Part shown: in pieces, positions 1 through 7,991 of the stretch
Layout of the letters: every line of letters starts with the position of its first letter
Numbering within the stretch: position 1 is the stretch's first letter
Source of the DNA: Spirochaetota bacterium
Lineage (GTDB): Bacteria; Spirochaetota; B62-G9; DRHN01
Direction of reading: 5' to 3'
Assembly: GCA_023136305.1 (NCBI GenBank)
Contig: JAGLSF010000011.1
Location: forward strand, 1 to 17,237
Length of the DNA: 17,237 nt
The notes under the pieces: model-generated
The model's input: the letters and a program-made list of their open reading frames with translations, nothing else
Database searches by the model: none
What the model was told of the DNA's origin: nothing
Translations under genes and position numbers: made by a program

Positions 1-61
1 CGATGAAATAAATCAGTCCGGCGCCGCCAAAGATAAACCCAAACCACAGAGCAGGCATCAT
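1..61 (-). CDS. N-terminus of an unidentified membrane protein (partial)
   Basis: This leftward reading frame begins at the ATG at 61-59 and is still open at the left edge of the window. The first 20 residues read MMPALWFGFIFGGAGLIYFI, a hydrophobic Gly-rich stretch that looks like a first transmembrane helix or uncleaved signal. A good Shine-Dalgarno sequence, AAGGA, sits six bases upstream of the ATG, which is the main reason to believe the start. It is divergent from the TPR gene at 192. Too little is visible to assign a family. Confidence 0.5.
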   Translation of the reverse strand, partial: MMPALWFGFIFGGAGLIYFI

Positions 62-146
62 AACATGTCCTTGTATGAATTGATATACCTATTACCTGTC
101 CCGATTTTCATTACGATACTATGTATGAGATACCGTGGTAAAATGA

Positions 147-163
147 GTATACATAGGGTATAC
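147..163. promoter_or_regulatory. Inverted repeat GTATAC-N5-GTATAC, possible operator
   Basis: Two copies of the self-complementary hexamer GTATAC (147-152 and 158-163) are separated by ATAGG, putting them 11 bp apart, about one helical turn. The site lies in the 130-bp divergent spacer between the leftward gene at 61 and the TPR gene at 192. On the minus strand, TATACT within the repeat could serve as a -10 element with TTTAAA 17 bp upstream, so the repeat may overlap a promoter. The regulator is unknown; the operator role is inference. Confidence 0.3.
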
Positions 164-191
164 GAACTTTTAAATTTAATGGTACTATAGA

Positions 192-953
192 ATGAAGTTA
201 ATTTCTATCAATTATACAGATCCCGTTCGGCGATGGGTGAAATGTATTGCTCTTTCCCTTTTTACTACGGGCATGCTCATCGCCCTGAGCACATCGAGTA
301 CGTCACAATTGCTCGAAGCCTCGGAAAGCGAGTACTTCAACAGGGGACTCACGTATTATCAGGGTAACCAGTTCGAATTGGCAGCGGCAAACCTCGAGGA
401 GGCAAAGAGGGTTGAGCCTCAAAACGGACTTGTATACTTCTACCTCGGAAATGCGTACTATCAGCTCAATGACCTGGATAATGCCATTATAACCTATACA
501 GCAGGACTGAGTTATGCTGACAATAGGGGGGTTTTCTTCTATAATCTTGGAAACTGCTATTACCTCAAGGGAAATTACGAGTTTTCAACGGAGATGTACG
601 ATAAGGCGCTTTCCCACGATCCGACGCTCTACGATTCCTATCTCAACGCCGGCAATGCCTACTACAAGGCAGGAAATATTGAGAAGACCATATTCAAATG
701 GGAAACCTATCTCGAAAAATATCCTGAAACGCCTCAATACGAAAATATTGAACGTGCCATAGCGTATCTGCGTGAAGAGCTTGGCAATGGGGAGGAAACA
801 CCGTCCAATGTCGATGAAACAATGGGACTCGATGTTGACCTCCTGAATGAAATTATGAGCGACCTCGACAGGCTTACGAACAGCACTGAAAACATCATGG
901 AGATGAGCGAAAAACCGATCGACGATCTCAGTATCGAAGACATAGAGAGATGA
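192..953 (+). CDS. Exported or anchored TPR-repeat protein
   Basis: This 253-residue protein has an N-terminal hydrophobic segment at about residues 17-33 preceded by Arg/Lys, which looks like a signal peptide or anchor. No lipobox cysteine follows it. Four tetratricopeptide units lie at about residues 43-180, with typical motifs such as YLGNAYYQLNDLDNA and YNLGNCYYLKGNY. An acidic tail of about 60 residues follows. TPR arrays are protein-binding scaffolds, so a role in an envelope-associated complex is inferred. The next gene, also TPR, begins 10 bases after the stop and has a strong ribosome site, so the two are probably one operon. There is no clear Shine-Dalgarno sequence before this ATG, leaving the exact start uncertain. 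The partner is unknown. Confidence 0.8.
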   Translation: MKLISINYTDPVRRWVKCIALSLFTTGMLIALSTSSTSQLLEASESEYFNRGLTYYQGNQFELAAANLEEAKRVEPQNGLVYFYLGNAYYQLNDLDNAIITYTAGLSYADNRGVFFYNLGNCYYLKGNYEFSTEMYDKALSHDPTLYDSYLNAGNAYYKAGNIEKTIFKWETYLEKYPETPQYENIERAIAYLREELGNGEETPSNVDETMGLDVDLLNEIMSDLDRLTNSTENIMEMSEKPIDDLSIEDIER

Positions 954-963
954 GGAGAGGAAA

Positions 964-2799
964 ATGGATGGTAAAAAAGCCGCCATCATTGCAGCAGTAG
1001 CTGTCATCATAATTGCAGGTGTCCTCTTCTTTCTATTGCGGTCCCGTACGGGCAGGGAAGAAATATCGCCTGAGAAGCCTGCCCGAGAGACGATAGAGAC
1101 CGAAGAAGTCGATGAAATTGAGAACATGCTCAAACTTGCCCGCTACTATCTTGACAAAGAGGAATATGACCTGGCGCGCACACAGCTGGAGCAGGTGCTG
1201 ATCAGAGACCCTGCAAATACCGAAGCACAAACCCTTCTCGATGAGACCATAGCGCAGAAGAAGGTGCAGGACCGTGAAGACGAAGATAGAGAGATTGAAA
1301 AATTTGACAAGGTTGTGACCTCTTTGAAGGGCTCCATACCCAAGGAGCAGAAGAAGGAAAAACCAGAACCGGTAAACTTGGAGAAGGAGAAGGCGGAGCG
1401 GGTAAGGCAGGCTGACGCTTATTTCAAGAAAGGTAAAACAGAGTACTCTGCCGGAAACTTCGACAGAGCCATTGTGAATTTTAAAAAATCCGATGAGATC
1501 ATGCCCCATAGGGGCAAGACCCTCGCCTATCTCGGTTCCAGTTACTACAATGAAAATCCTGATTCTCAGGAAAATGTGCAAAAGGCCATTGAGACCAGCA
1601 AACGGGCCATTCAGGCAGATCCGACGCAATCACTCCCCCACTACACACTGGGACAGGTGTACGACGACCAGGGACTGCAGTCCAGCGCGGTTTCGGAATA
1701 TCAAAAGGCAATTGAGCTCGATCCGAACAATGGCATGGCATACTACAGGCTGGGTGTTTTACATTACCTGCAGCGGGAGTATCGAGATGCACTCTTCTCC
1801 TTTACAAAGGCGAGTTCGCTCCTGCCGGACATGCCGCAGGCACATTACAACCTGGGACTCACGGCGCAGATCCTTGGACAATCGAACAATGCCATCAATG
1901 CGTATAACAGGGCTATTCAGCTGAGGCCAGATTATACCAAAGCCTTCATGAATATCGGGGTCATATACTATGAGAATGGCTTCTACGATAAAGCAATTGG
2001 GAACTATCAAAAAGCTCTGGCCATTGAACCAGACAATGCAAAGGCGCACATCAAGCTTGGGGACGCTTACCGCCAGAAAAAACAATTTGACCGTGCACGC
2101 AAGGAGTACGAGAAGGCTCTTGCCATTGACCCGCAAAGCGATCTCACCTACTACAACCTGGCCATTCTCTATGAAATGGAGGAAAAATACAACCGCGCAG
2201 TTCAATCACTGGAAAAGGCCATTGCGATCAACAGAAATGACAAGCGCTATTACTACAATCTCGGTAATAACTATGCCCGGCTCGAGAAATACAGCGAAGC
2301 AATCACGGCATATGAGAAGGCCATTGCGATTGACTCGAAATACATGGAGGCCTACAACAATATCAGCGATATTTACATCAAGAGCAACCTCTATGCCAAG
2401 GCTCTGGCAACACTGAGAAAGGCCATCACGCTCGACCCATACTCCGTACCGGCCCAGATAAACTACGGTAACGCCCTGCTGAAGAGTGAACTATACAAGG
2501 AAGCACAGGCGCAGTTCAAGAACGCACTTGAGATCGACCCCATATCACCCGAGGCCCACTTTGGCCTCGCAAGCACCTATGTAAAGCTCGAAAAAGAAAA
2601 CGACGCTATCACCGAGTATCTTCGTGCAATCAAATCTGATAAGAATTTCGTGCTGGCTTACGAGCCGCTGGGAAACCTCTTTCTCAAACAGGGGAAAAAG
2701 GAGGATGCACTGACCATTTTTAAAACCCTGCTGATCATTGATCCCGAGTACCCCGAGAGGGACAAGATTGAGAAAATAATACAACAGCTCGAAGCATAG
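964..2799 (+). CDS. Membrane-anchored protein with 14 TPR units
   Basis: This 611-residue protein has one N-terminal transmembrane helix at residues 6-25 (AAIIAAVAVIIIAGVLFFLL). A charged linker at about 95-148 is likely coiled. One TPR lies at residues 54-88. A run of 13 TPRs fills about 150-595, nearly all exactly 34 residues long with the usual W4-L7-G8-Y11-A20-F24-A27-P32 pattern, for example AIELDPNN and ALAIDPQS. The start has a strong ribosome site, GAGGAGAGG, just upstream. The array would form a long superhelix for binding proteins, held at the membrane. It resembles OGT/BatE-like TPR scaffolds in general form only; there is no catalytic domain. It forms an operon with the TPR gene before it. 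Confidence 0.85.
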   Translation: MDGKKAAIIAAVAVIIIAGVLFFLLRSRTGREEISPEKPARETIETEEVDEIENMLKLARYYLDKEEYDLARTQLEQVLIRDPANTEAQTLLDETIAQKKVQDREDEDREIEKFDKVVTSLKGSIPKEQKKEKPEPVNLEKEKAERVRQADAYFKKGKTEYSAGNFDRAIVNFKKSDEIMPHRGKTLAYLGSSYYNENPDSQENVQKAIETSKRAIQADPTQSLPHYTLGQVYDDQGLQSSAVSEYQKAIELDPNNGMAYYRLGVLHYLQREYRDALFSFTKASSLLPDMPQAHYNLGLTAQILGQSNNAINAYNRAIQLRPDYTKAFMNIGVIYYENGFYDKAIGNYQKALAIEPDNAKAHIKLGDAYRQKKQFDRARKEYEKALAIDPQSDLTYYNLAILYEMEEKYNRAVQSLEKAIAINRNDKRYYYNLGNNYARLEKYSEAITAYEKAIAIDSKYMEAYNNISDIYIKSNLYAKALATLRKAITLDPYSVPAQINYGNALLKSELYKEAQAQFKNALEIDPISPEAHFGLASTYVKLEKENDAITEYLRAIKSDKNFVLAYEPLGNLFLKQGKKEDALTIFKTLLIIDPEYPERDKIEKIIQQLEA

Positions 2800-2839
2800 G
2801 CGGCCGGACGACCTTACGGCCATTCAGGACCGTACTAAT

Positions 2840-3001
2840 ATGGACCAGTAGGTGAGCGGAGAACGCTACGCCCTCGTATACCTCTACGTTTCGGGCAGGG
2901 TACAGGGAGTCGGATTTAGATTCCTCACTATCAATCGTGCACATAAGTATGGTGTGACCATTTATCCCTTGCCCTCCTACGCTGCTGTACCTAGTTTCTA
3001 G
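2840..3001 (+). pseudogene. acyP: Acylphosphatase remnant (N-terminal half, nonsense codon near start)
   Basis: Translation from the GTG at 2852 contains VSGRVQGVGFR, the acylphosphatase signature that binds phosphate through its arginine; the family hydrolyses the carboxyl-phosphate bond of acylphosphates. Similarity then fades after RAHKYGV, and the frame stops at 2999-3001 after 49 residues, whereas the family is about 90 residues. The conserved asparagine strand and the rest of the fold are missing. An ATG at 2840 with AGGA upstream is in frame but hits TAG after three codons, so the original start seems to have been lost too. It lies three bases before the HMA gene. It looks like a decayed gene; a short translated peptide from the GTG cannot be excluded. 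Confidence 0.75.
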
Positions 3002-3004
3002 AGC

Positions 3005-3265
3005 ATGAAAAAGAAAAACGGCACCACTGAATCTAAAAGGGCCGTTCTTGATCTGAACGGGGCCCGCTGTGCTTCCTGCGCCTACACTATAGAACATCTC
3101 GGAAGGAAGGTCCAGGGGGTGAGAGATATCAGGGTCATAACCGATAAAGGGGAAGTACACGTAGAATACGAGGGAAGTTCTAGTTCACTCGAAAGGATTG
3201 TGGAAATTGTGAAACGTATCGGCTACAGCGCATCCATTCGGTGGGAAAGCATCGCCCGGAACTGA
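3005..3265 (+). CDS. Small heavy-metal-associated (HMA) domain protein, CopZ-like
   Basis: This 86-residue protein is nearly all one HMA fold. It shows the metal-binding motif GARCASC (Cys22 and Cys25) followed by AYTIEHL. Next comes the strand GVRDIRVITDKGEVHVEY and a C-terminal helix ending in IGYSA. HMA proteins bind Cu(I), Hg(II) or similar soft metals through the two cysteines and pass them to P-type ATPases. No ATPase lies in the window, so this is either a stand-alone chaperone or the leftover N-terminal domain of a lost transporter. It follows the acylphosphatase remnant by three bases, has no good Shine-Dalgarno sequence, and is convergent with the coiled-coil gene, with stops 10 bases apart. 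Confidence 0.75.
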   Translation: MKKKNGTTESKRAVLDLNGARCASCAYTIEHLGRKVQGVRDIRVITDKGEVHVEYEGSSSSLERIVEIVKRIGYSASIRWESIARN

Positions 3266-3275
3266 GCTGCTGCAT

Positions 3276-3749
3276 TTATTCTTTCTGGGTATCGAGTGGC
3301 TTATCCAGAACCGGAGTGCGGGTAGAGTTTCCAGGGAGAAGTCTTCTGATAAAGGGGACGACACCCTTCTCCGACTTCTTCATCTCTTCCTCACCCTCTT
3401 TGAGGGCACTGAGCCAGGACTGCGCAAACCCGGGGGCCTTCTCGATGAGAATTTCTACTGCTCTCTGATACAGGTGCAGCTGCCGTAATTCCTTGCGTCC
3501 AGGTTTCTGCATATACTCCTGTAGTGTTATTCGAAGGTTTTCACTTTCTTTCTTCAGTTCTTCAATGGTGTGCTTCTTCCGTTCGTTCTCCTCAGCCTCT
3601 ATATCGAGCTTGATCTGAATATGCTGTTTCAGCTTGCCTATCTCTTTCTTCAGCCTTCGAGCTTTTAGCTTTCCCTGTATGGAAAAGAAAAGACAGCCGG
3701 CAATACCTAAGTACAGCCCGATAAAGAAGGGCCTCAACAGATAGCCCAT
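3276..3749 (-). CDS. Membrane-anchored coiled-coil protein, unknown function
   Basis: The protein has one N-terminal transmembrane helix (FFIGLYLGIAGCLFFSI) followed by a Lys/Glu-rich coiled coil of about 70 residues. A C-terminal region with AVEILIEKAPGFAQSWL and a basic tail completes it. An upstream ATG at 3770 would give 164 residues, but it has no ribosome site. The ATG at 3749 is preceded by GGAAGG at five bases and is preferred, giving 157 residues that begin MGYLLRPFF. The topology suggests a short cytoplasmic N-terminus, with the helix as an anchor for the coiled coil. I do not recognise a family. It is divergent from the response regulator at 3852. Confidence 0.65.
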   Translation of the reverse strand: MGYLLRPFFIGLYLGIAGCLFFSIQGKLKARRLKKEIGKLKQHIQIKLDIEAEENERKKHTIEELKKESENLRITLQEYMQKPGRKELRQLHLYQRAVEILIEKAPGFAQSWLSALKEGEEEMKKSEKGVVPFIRRLLPGNSTRTPVLDKPLDTQKE

Positions 3750-3809
3750 AATGCCTTCCATGTTCTCCATAACTTATCAATATAAACGATTTCCCCATAA
3801 AAATCTACT

Positions 3810-3823
3810 TTACAATATTGTAA
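3810..3823. promoter_or_regulatory. 14-bp perfect palindrome TTACAATATTGTAA in divergent promoter region
   Basis: TTACAAT is directly followed by its reverse complement ATTGTAA. It lies between the divergent genes starting at 3749 and 3852. The sequence TTTACA (3809-3814) overlaps the left arm and could be a -35 element, with TATTCT 18 bp downstream as a -10. A dimeric repressor bound here would block that promoter. No Shine-Dalgarno sequence precedes the ATG at 3852 and the candidate -10 ends only 13 bases before it, so the transcript could be leaderless or nearly so. Autoregulation by the gene's own Fis-type HTH is a guess. Confidence 0.4.
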
Positions 3824-3851
3824 TTTTTACTGTATTCTATAGTGATACAAA

Positions 3852-5231
3852 ATGAGCAAATTCCTGATTGTCAACACTGATAGTGATTTTCGTAGAGAAA
3901 TTTCACAGCTCTACGGTAACAGCGAACATGAAATTGAGTTTGCGCCCACCCTGGACGCCGCGACCAAACTGCTCGAGAAACTGGTATTCGATATCGTTAT
4001 TTTCGATACCATGAATTCCAACGGCAGGATCCTTGACTTTGTGGAATACGTAAAAGGTTTGAACTCCAATACCATCATAATGATCACGACAGATAAGGAT
4101 AAAACAGATGAAGCGCTGCAGGCGGTGAGTAACGGGGCATTCGACTTCATTCAACGGCCCTATCAGCTTTCCGAGATTGAAGTCAAGGTAAGCAGGGCCA
4201 TCAGTACAAGAAGGCTCAAACAGGAAGCTGACAGCCTCCGCGGTGAGCGAAACATCATATACAATGCTGATAACTTCATTGGTGAGAGTCAGGAAATACG
4301 AAAAATTTTCGAACTTGTCACCAAGATAGCCAGAAGCGATGCCACGGTCATCCTCAACGGTGAAATGGGAACCGGCAAGGAGCTGATAGCCGGTGCAATT
4401 CACTACAACAGCAACAGGGCTGATCACGCCTTCGTCAAGGTGAACTGCGCAGCACTTGAGCAGCGTACCCTGGAAAGCGAGTTATTTGGCCATGAAGGTG
4501 GAGCATTTGCCGGGGCTGATAAACAGCGAATCGGCAGGTTTGAACAGGCCGATGGAGGTAGTATTTTTCTTGATGAAGTTGGGGCCATGAATCTTTTAAC
4601 ACAGGCAAAGCTGCTTCGTATTTTGAAAACCGGTGAATTCCAGCGGCTTGGAGGCAAACGTACCCACAAAGTTGATATCCGCATCATTGCAGCCACATAC
4701 AGGAATCTGTACAAGGAGATTGAGGAAGGCCGGTTCCGTGAAGACCTCTTCTACCTGCTCAACGCCGTTACGATTCATATCCCACCGCTCAGGGAACGTA
4801 AAGGAGACATACTGCTTCTCTCCTACTTTTTCCTGAAGAAGTTCTGCAATGACATGAATAAAAGCCTGAAAGAGCTGCATCCCCGGACAATTAAATTCCT
4901 GACAGATTACTCCTGGCCCGGCAATATTAGAGAATTACAAAACGCCGTTGAGCGTGCCGTACTCATGTCTGAAGGCATGACCATTAAACCCGAAGACCTG
5001 GGGGTTCCCTATAAGATGGAACCTGTTGAAGACATTCATAACTACATCCGTATGCCGCCCGGGGGCATACGGCTCGATCAGGTTGAGAAGGAGCTCATTC
5101 TCCAGGCACTGAAGATGAGTGACTGGATACAAAAAGACGCCGCTGAGCTTCTCGGCGTCTCCAGCCGTGTTCTGAATTACAAGGTCAGGCGATTCAACAT
5201 TACCCATCCGCAGTGGAAGCGCAACAGGTAG
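3852..5231 (+). CDS. NtrC-family response regulator with degenerate sigma-54 activation motifs
   Basis: This 459-residue protein has the classic three-domain order. The receiver (about 1-120) keeps phospho-acceptor Asp52 but has Asn-Thr-Asp at the acidic pocket and Arg102 where the conserved lysine should be (FIQRPY). The AAA+ domain (about 140-385) has Walker A GEMGTGKE (170-177) and Walker B SIFLDEVG. The C-terminal Fis-type helix-turn-helix lies at about 411-450. The loop that contacts sigma-54 reads GAFAGA (217-222) instead of GAFTGA. The second arginine-finger position is Leu302 (FYLLN, normally YRLN), while Arg296 is kept. These are positions the family normally keeps for ATP-driven opening of sigma-54 promoters. 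The protein may bind DNA without classical activation, or need a partner subunit. No histidine kinase is adjacent. Confidence 0.85.
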   Translation: MSKFLIVNTDSDFRREISQLYGNSEHEIEFAPTLDAATKLLEKLVFDIVIFDTMNSNGRILDFVEYVKGLNSNTIIMITTDKDKTDEALQAVSNGAFDFIQRPYQLSEIEVKVSRAISTRRLKQEADSLRGERNIIYNADNFIGESQEIRKIFELVTKIARSDATVILNGEMGTGKELIAGAIHYNSNRADHAFVKVNCAALEQRTLESELFGHEGGAFAGADKQRIGRFEQADGGSIFLDEVGAMNLLTQAKLLRILKTGEFQRLGGKRTHKVDIRIIAATYRNLYKEIEEGRFREDLFYLLNAVTIHIPPLRERKGDILLLSYFFLKKFCNDMNKSLKELHPRTIKFLTDYSWPGNIRELQNAVERAVLMSEGMTIKPEDLGVPYKMEPVEDIHNYIRMPPGGIRLDQVEKELILQALKMSDWIQKDAAELLGVSSRVLNYKVRRFNITHPQWKRNR

Positions 5232-5249
5232 CGTAGTGCGCTGTTTTTT
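5230..5249 (+). terminator. Weak possible intrinsic terminator after the response regulator
   Basis: A short stem AGCG/CGCT (5230-5233 with 5239-5242) around the loop TAGTG is followed by a run of six T (5244-5249). G-U and A-U pairs could lengthen the stem outward. It overlaps the last codons of the regulator and ends just before the convergent pyruvate kinase stop. The stem is weak, so this is tentative. Confidence 0.35.
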
Positions 5250-5252
5250 CAA

Positions 5253-6698
5253 TTAAATGTTTTTCTCGCCAATCTTCAGCCGGTGTACCTTCATCATATT
5301 TGTGGGACTGTTGGCGAGGACAGGTACGCCACCGACCATCAGGACTGTGTCCCCCTCGTTGCATAAACCGCTCGTTACGAGAAGCCCCTCAGCCCGGTCG
5401 ATCATCTCCTCCGTGGATGATACCTGCTCGATACTCATACCCTGCACACCCCAGAGTGGTGAGACCCTCCGCAGGACTTCTTCGCTGGGCGACATGGCAA
5501 TGACAGGCACGGAAGGCCTGCATCTGCTCACGAGGGCCGCCGTTCGTCCCGTCAGGGTGAAGCTGACGATAAACCGGACGTTCAGATTATCGGCGAGCTT
5601 GACCGCCATATATGCCACGTGATCCGACACATCACCCTGATCAGGATGATGGACATGCTCAATGTACTCTCCCATTTTCTTCCGTCTGAAAATCTCCTCC
5701 TCGGTTCTACTCGCGATGTTGTACATGACCTGAACCGACTGAAGGGGATAGTCTCCAATCGCCGTCTCGCCGGAAAGCATGATGCTGTCTGTACCGTCGA
5801 AGATCGCATTTGCCACATCCGCAGCTTCGGCACGTGTCGGACGGGGGTTCCTGATCATGGATTCGAGCATCTGCGTTGCAGTGATAACCGGTTTTCCCGC
5901 CCGATTGCACTTGTAGATAATGAGCTTTTGTAAAATGGGGACCTCCTGAGGCGAGGTCTCAGCTCCCAGGTCACCGCGGGCCACCATGATTCCGTCGGAC
6001 TGATCAATTATGTCGTCGATATTCTCCACAGCTTCGGGTTTCTCAATCTTTGCAATAATGGGAAGCTCTCGCCCCATCTCCTTCATCAGGCTCCGAAGCT
6101 GCATGATGTCCTCCGCACTCCGCACAAAGGAGAGGGCCACGAAATCGACTCCCCTCTCAACACCAAAGGCGAGGTCGCGTTTATCTTTTTCGGTGATTGA
6201 GGATACACTGATGCCGCTGTTTGGAAAATTGACACCGCGCTGTGAGCGGATGATGCCGCCATTGATGATTCTGCACTTCACCCCTGTGGAGGTAACCTCT
6301 TCAACCCGGAGTTCGATATTGCCATCATCGATGAGTATCCGGTCCTCTTTCTTCGTCTCCTTTGGGAGTTTATCGTAGTTCACACTGAGTATATTCCAAT
6401 CACCCACCATATCCTTCACGGTCAACTCGATCAATTTACCCTTGTGCAGCGTGATCGTCTCTTTTACCAGGCGACCGGTACGAAGTTTCGGGCCCTGCAG
6501 GTCCATGAGTATCCCGATGTGCACCCCAAGCTTCTCAGAGACCATTCTTGTGATGTCAATGGTCTTTTTATGGAAATCGTAGGAACCGTGAGAAAAATTC
6601 ATCCGGACGACATTCATTCCCGCGACAGCCATGCTTGAGATACTGCTTTCATCCTGGCTCTGCGGTCCGATGGTTGCTATGATTTTTGTCAGTTTCAT
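5253..6698 (-). CDS. pyk: Pyruvate kinase
   Basis: Pyruvate kinase transfers phosphate from phosphoenolpyruvate to ADP, the last ATP-yielding step of glycolysis, in the cytoplasm. The 481-residue length is normal. Visible motifs include IIATIGPQS (start of the barrel) and VRMNFSHG (Arg32, Asn34, Ser36, His37 for substrate and potassium). MDLQGPKLRTG, IAKIEKPEA (Lys217 and Glu219 of the active site), ARGDLGAE (Asp243) and ATQMLESM (Thr275) follow. SGETAIGDYP and a C-terminal allosteric domain after about residue 350 complete it. A ribosome site AAAGGG precedes the ATG. It lies 61 bases downstream of an M23 peptidase gene on the same strand with no clear terminator between, so read-through is possible. 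No key residue is missing. Confidence 0.97.
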   Translation of the reverse strand: MKLTKIIATIGPQSQDESSISSMAVAGMNVVRMNFSHGSYDFHKKTIDITRMVSEKLGVHIGILMDLQGPKLRTGRLVKETITLHKGKLIELTVKDMVGDWNILSVNYDKLPKETKKEDRILIDDGNIELRVEEVTSTGVKCRIINGGIIRSQRGVNFPNSGISVSSITEKDKRDLAFGVERGVDFVALSFVRSAEDIMQLRSLMKEMGRELPIIAKIEKPEAVENIDDIIDQSDGIMVARGDLGAETSPQEVPILQKLIIYKCNRAGKPVITATQMLESMIRNPRPTRAEAADVANAIFDGTDSIMLSGETAIGDYPLQSVQVMYNIASRTEEEIFRRKKMGEYIEHVHHPDQGDVSDHVAYMAVKLADNLNVRFIVSFTLTGRTAALVSRCRPSVPVIAMSPSEEVLRRVSPLWGVQGMSIEQVSSTEEMIDRAEGLLVTSGLCNEGDTVLMVGGVPVLANSPTNMMKVHRLKIGEKNI

Positions 6699-6759
6699 TG
6701 ATGCCCTTTAGCATGAAGTTGAAGAGAGACTGAAATATGTGAAGGACCAGTATGTAACA

Positions 6760-7836
6760 CTATCGTACAGCCATGTTGGTTTGCGTAAGCGGATCGATGG
6801 TGCGGTTTTTGTGCCAGACTTCAAAATGTACATGGGGACCGGTCGACCGCCCGCTATTGCCCACAGTACCGATAATCTGACCGCTCCTGACTCTCTGCCC
6901 CTCCTTCACGACAATTTCATTGAGATGTCCGTACAGTGTCTTGTATCCGAATCGGTGCTCCAGTATCACCACATTACCGTATCCGTAGCGCGGACCTGCA
7001 TAGATCACTCTCCCCTCCTGCGCGGCATATACCCGCGCTCCAACGCGGTTTGCTATATCGATTCCCCTGTGAAAGGAACGTTTGCGGGAAAAGGGGTCCC
7101 GCCTGTAGCCGTAGCGAGAGGTGAGTCTTCCCCTGGCGGGTTTGTTGAAGGCTTCTCCAAGGGCATATGCCCTTTCCATGTTGCTGAATTTCACATCAGG
7201 CAGAAAGATTTTCATGCCCGGACTCAGTTCATTGGTGCGAAGGTTGTTTACCTCCATGATGAAATCCGGTGCCACCTTGTACTTCGTTGAATACTGGAAA
7301 ATAGTATCTCTGTCCTGTACATTGACGAATATGCCCCTGATATTGGGAATGAGTATGACATCTCCCTCGTGTATGGCATGAACGTTGGTAAAGACATTAC
7401 AGCTGATAATACTGTCAGGGTCGACATCGTGCTTTATTGCGATGTTCCAGAGTGTATCCCCTTTCTCGATCGTGTACTCGATGAGCCTGAGCCTGGGCAC
7501 ATAATTCTCGATACCGCCCCGACCGTTTTCCCTGAAGTCGCCGGAGGAAAGCCGTACCGGTGCATCGGTCTGCCAGGCAAAGTCTCCGTAAAAGGGAATG
7601 TCCACTTTCGATGCAACAAAGGGTGCCGGCACAAGTGCAAGCACCACCACGATACTGCAGGACAGGGCGCACAACTTCAGCGCACGCTGAAGTGGAATAA
7701 AATCAATAGCGCAGAAATGGTCATTGAAGAGATGCATACATCTTCTCAAGCGTATGGAAAAAAAAAGATGATGCCTCACCTTGAGGGTCAGAAGCTTTAT
7801 TGAAATGCTCATACTCAATTGGCCTGACTTTTTCAT
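6760..7836 (-). CDS. LysM-M23 family peptidoglycan endopeptidase (paralog A)
   Basis: This 358-residue protein has an N-terminal hydrophobic segment (about 54-75), so it is exported or anchored. Two LysM-like modules follow (about 118-165 and 167-213; IEKGDTLWNIA is the clearest). The M23 metallopeptidase domain spans about 230-348. Zinc ligands are visible as HRGID (His256, Asp260) and PHVHFE (His337), with His304 (YGHL) and His335 as catalytic candidates, so it should be active. M23 enzymes cut peptide cross-links in peptidoglycan; LysM modules bind the glycan. The frame can start at 7836 or at Met34 (codon at 7737), which has GAGAAG upstream and leaves a more typical signal peptide. A strong sigma-70 promoter lies just upstream. 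It is paralogous to the next gene upstream. Confidence 0.9.
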   Translation of the reverse strand: MKKSGQLSMSISIKLLTLKVRHHLFFSIRLRRCMHLFNDHFCAIDFIPLQRALKLCALSCSIVVVLALVPAPFVASKVDIPFYGDFAWQTDAPVRLSSGDFRENGRGGIENYVPRLRLIEYTIEKGDTLWNIAIKHDVDPDSIISCNVFTNVHAIHEGDVILIPNIRGIFVNVQDRDTIFQYSTKYKVAPDFIMEVNNLRTNELSPGMKIFLPDVKFSNMERAYALGEAFNKPARGRLTSRYGYRRDPFSRKRSFHRGIDIANRVGARVYAAQEGRVIYAGPRYGYGNVVILEHRFGYKTLYGHLNEIVVKEGQRVRSGQIIGTVGNSGRSTGPHVHFEVWHKNRTIDPLTQTNMAVR

Positions 7837-7879
7837 GGAACAGGTCTCTCGGTAATACCTTCAATGATGATCAACCCCT

Positions 7880-7908
7880 ATTATATATACTTTGGAAATT
7901 TAATGCAA
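7880..7908 (-). promoter_or_regulatory. Sigma-70-type promoter for M23 paralog A
   Basis: Read on the minus strand, TTGCAT (7908-7903) and a perfect TATAAT (7885-7880) are separated by exactly 17 bases. Transcription would begin near 7873, about 37 bases before the ATG at 7836, which supports that upstream start. This gives paralog A its own promoter in the 208-bp gap after paralog B. Confidence 0.65.
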
Positions 7909-7991
7909 ATCCAAGATATCGCTGCGCTAGATCGAGTTTCCAACCCGTCAACAAAAAGAATCATAAATTTAATTCAAATGAGCGTAGTGCT

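Noticed and set aside
585..1133. Minus-strand open frame under the TPR genes
   Set aside because: It is antisense to two well-supported TPR genes and shows no domain or ribosome site. Similar antisense frames under pyk, the M23 genes and glnA were left out for the same reason.
1490..2780. DNA tandem repeat in the TPR gene
   Set aside because: The 102-base periodicity comes from the 34-residue TPR unit. The DNA copies are diverged, so it is a protein repeat rather than a recent DNA repeat.
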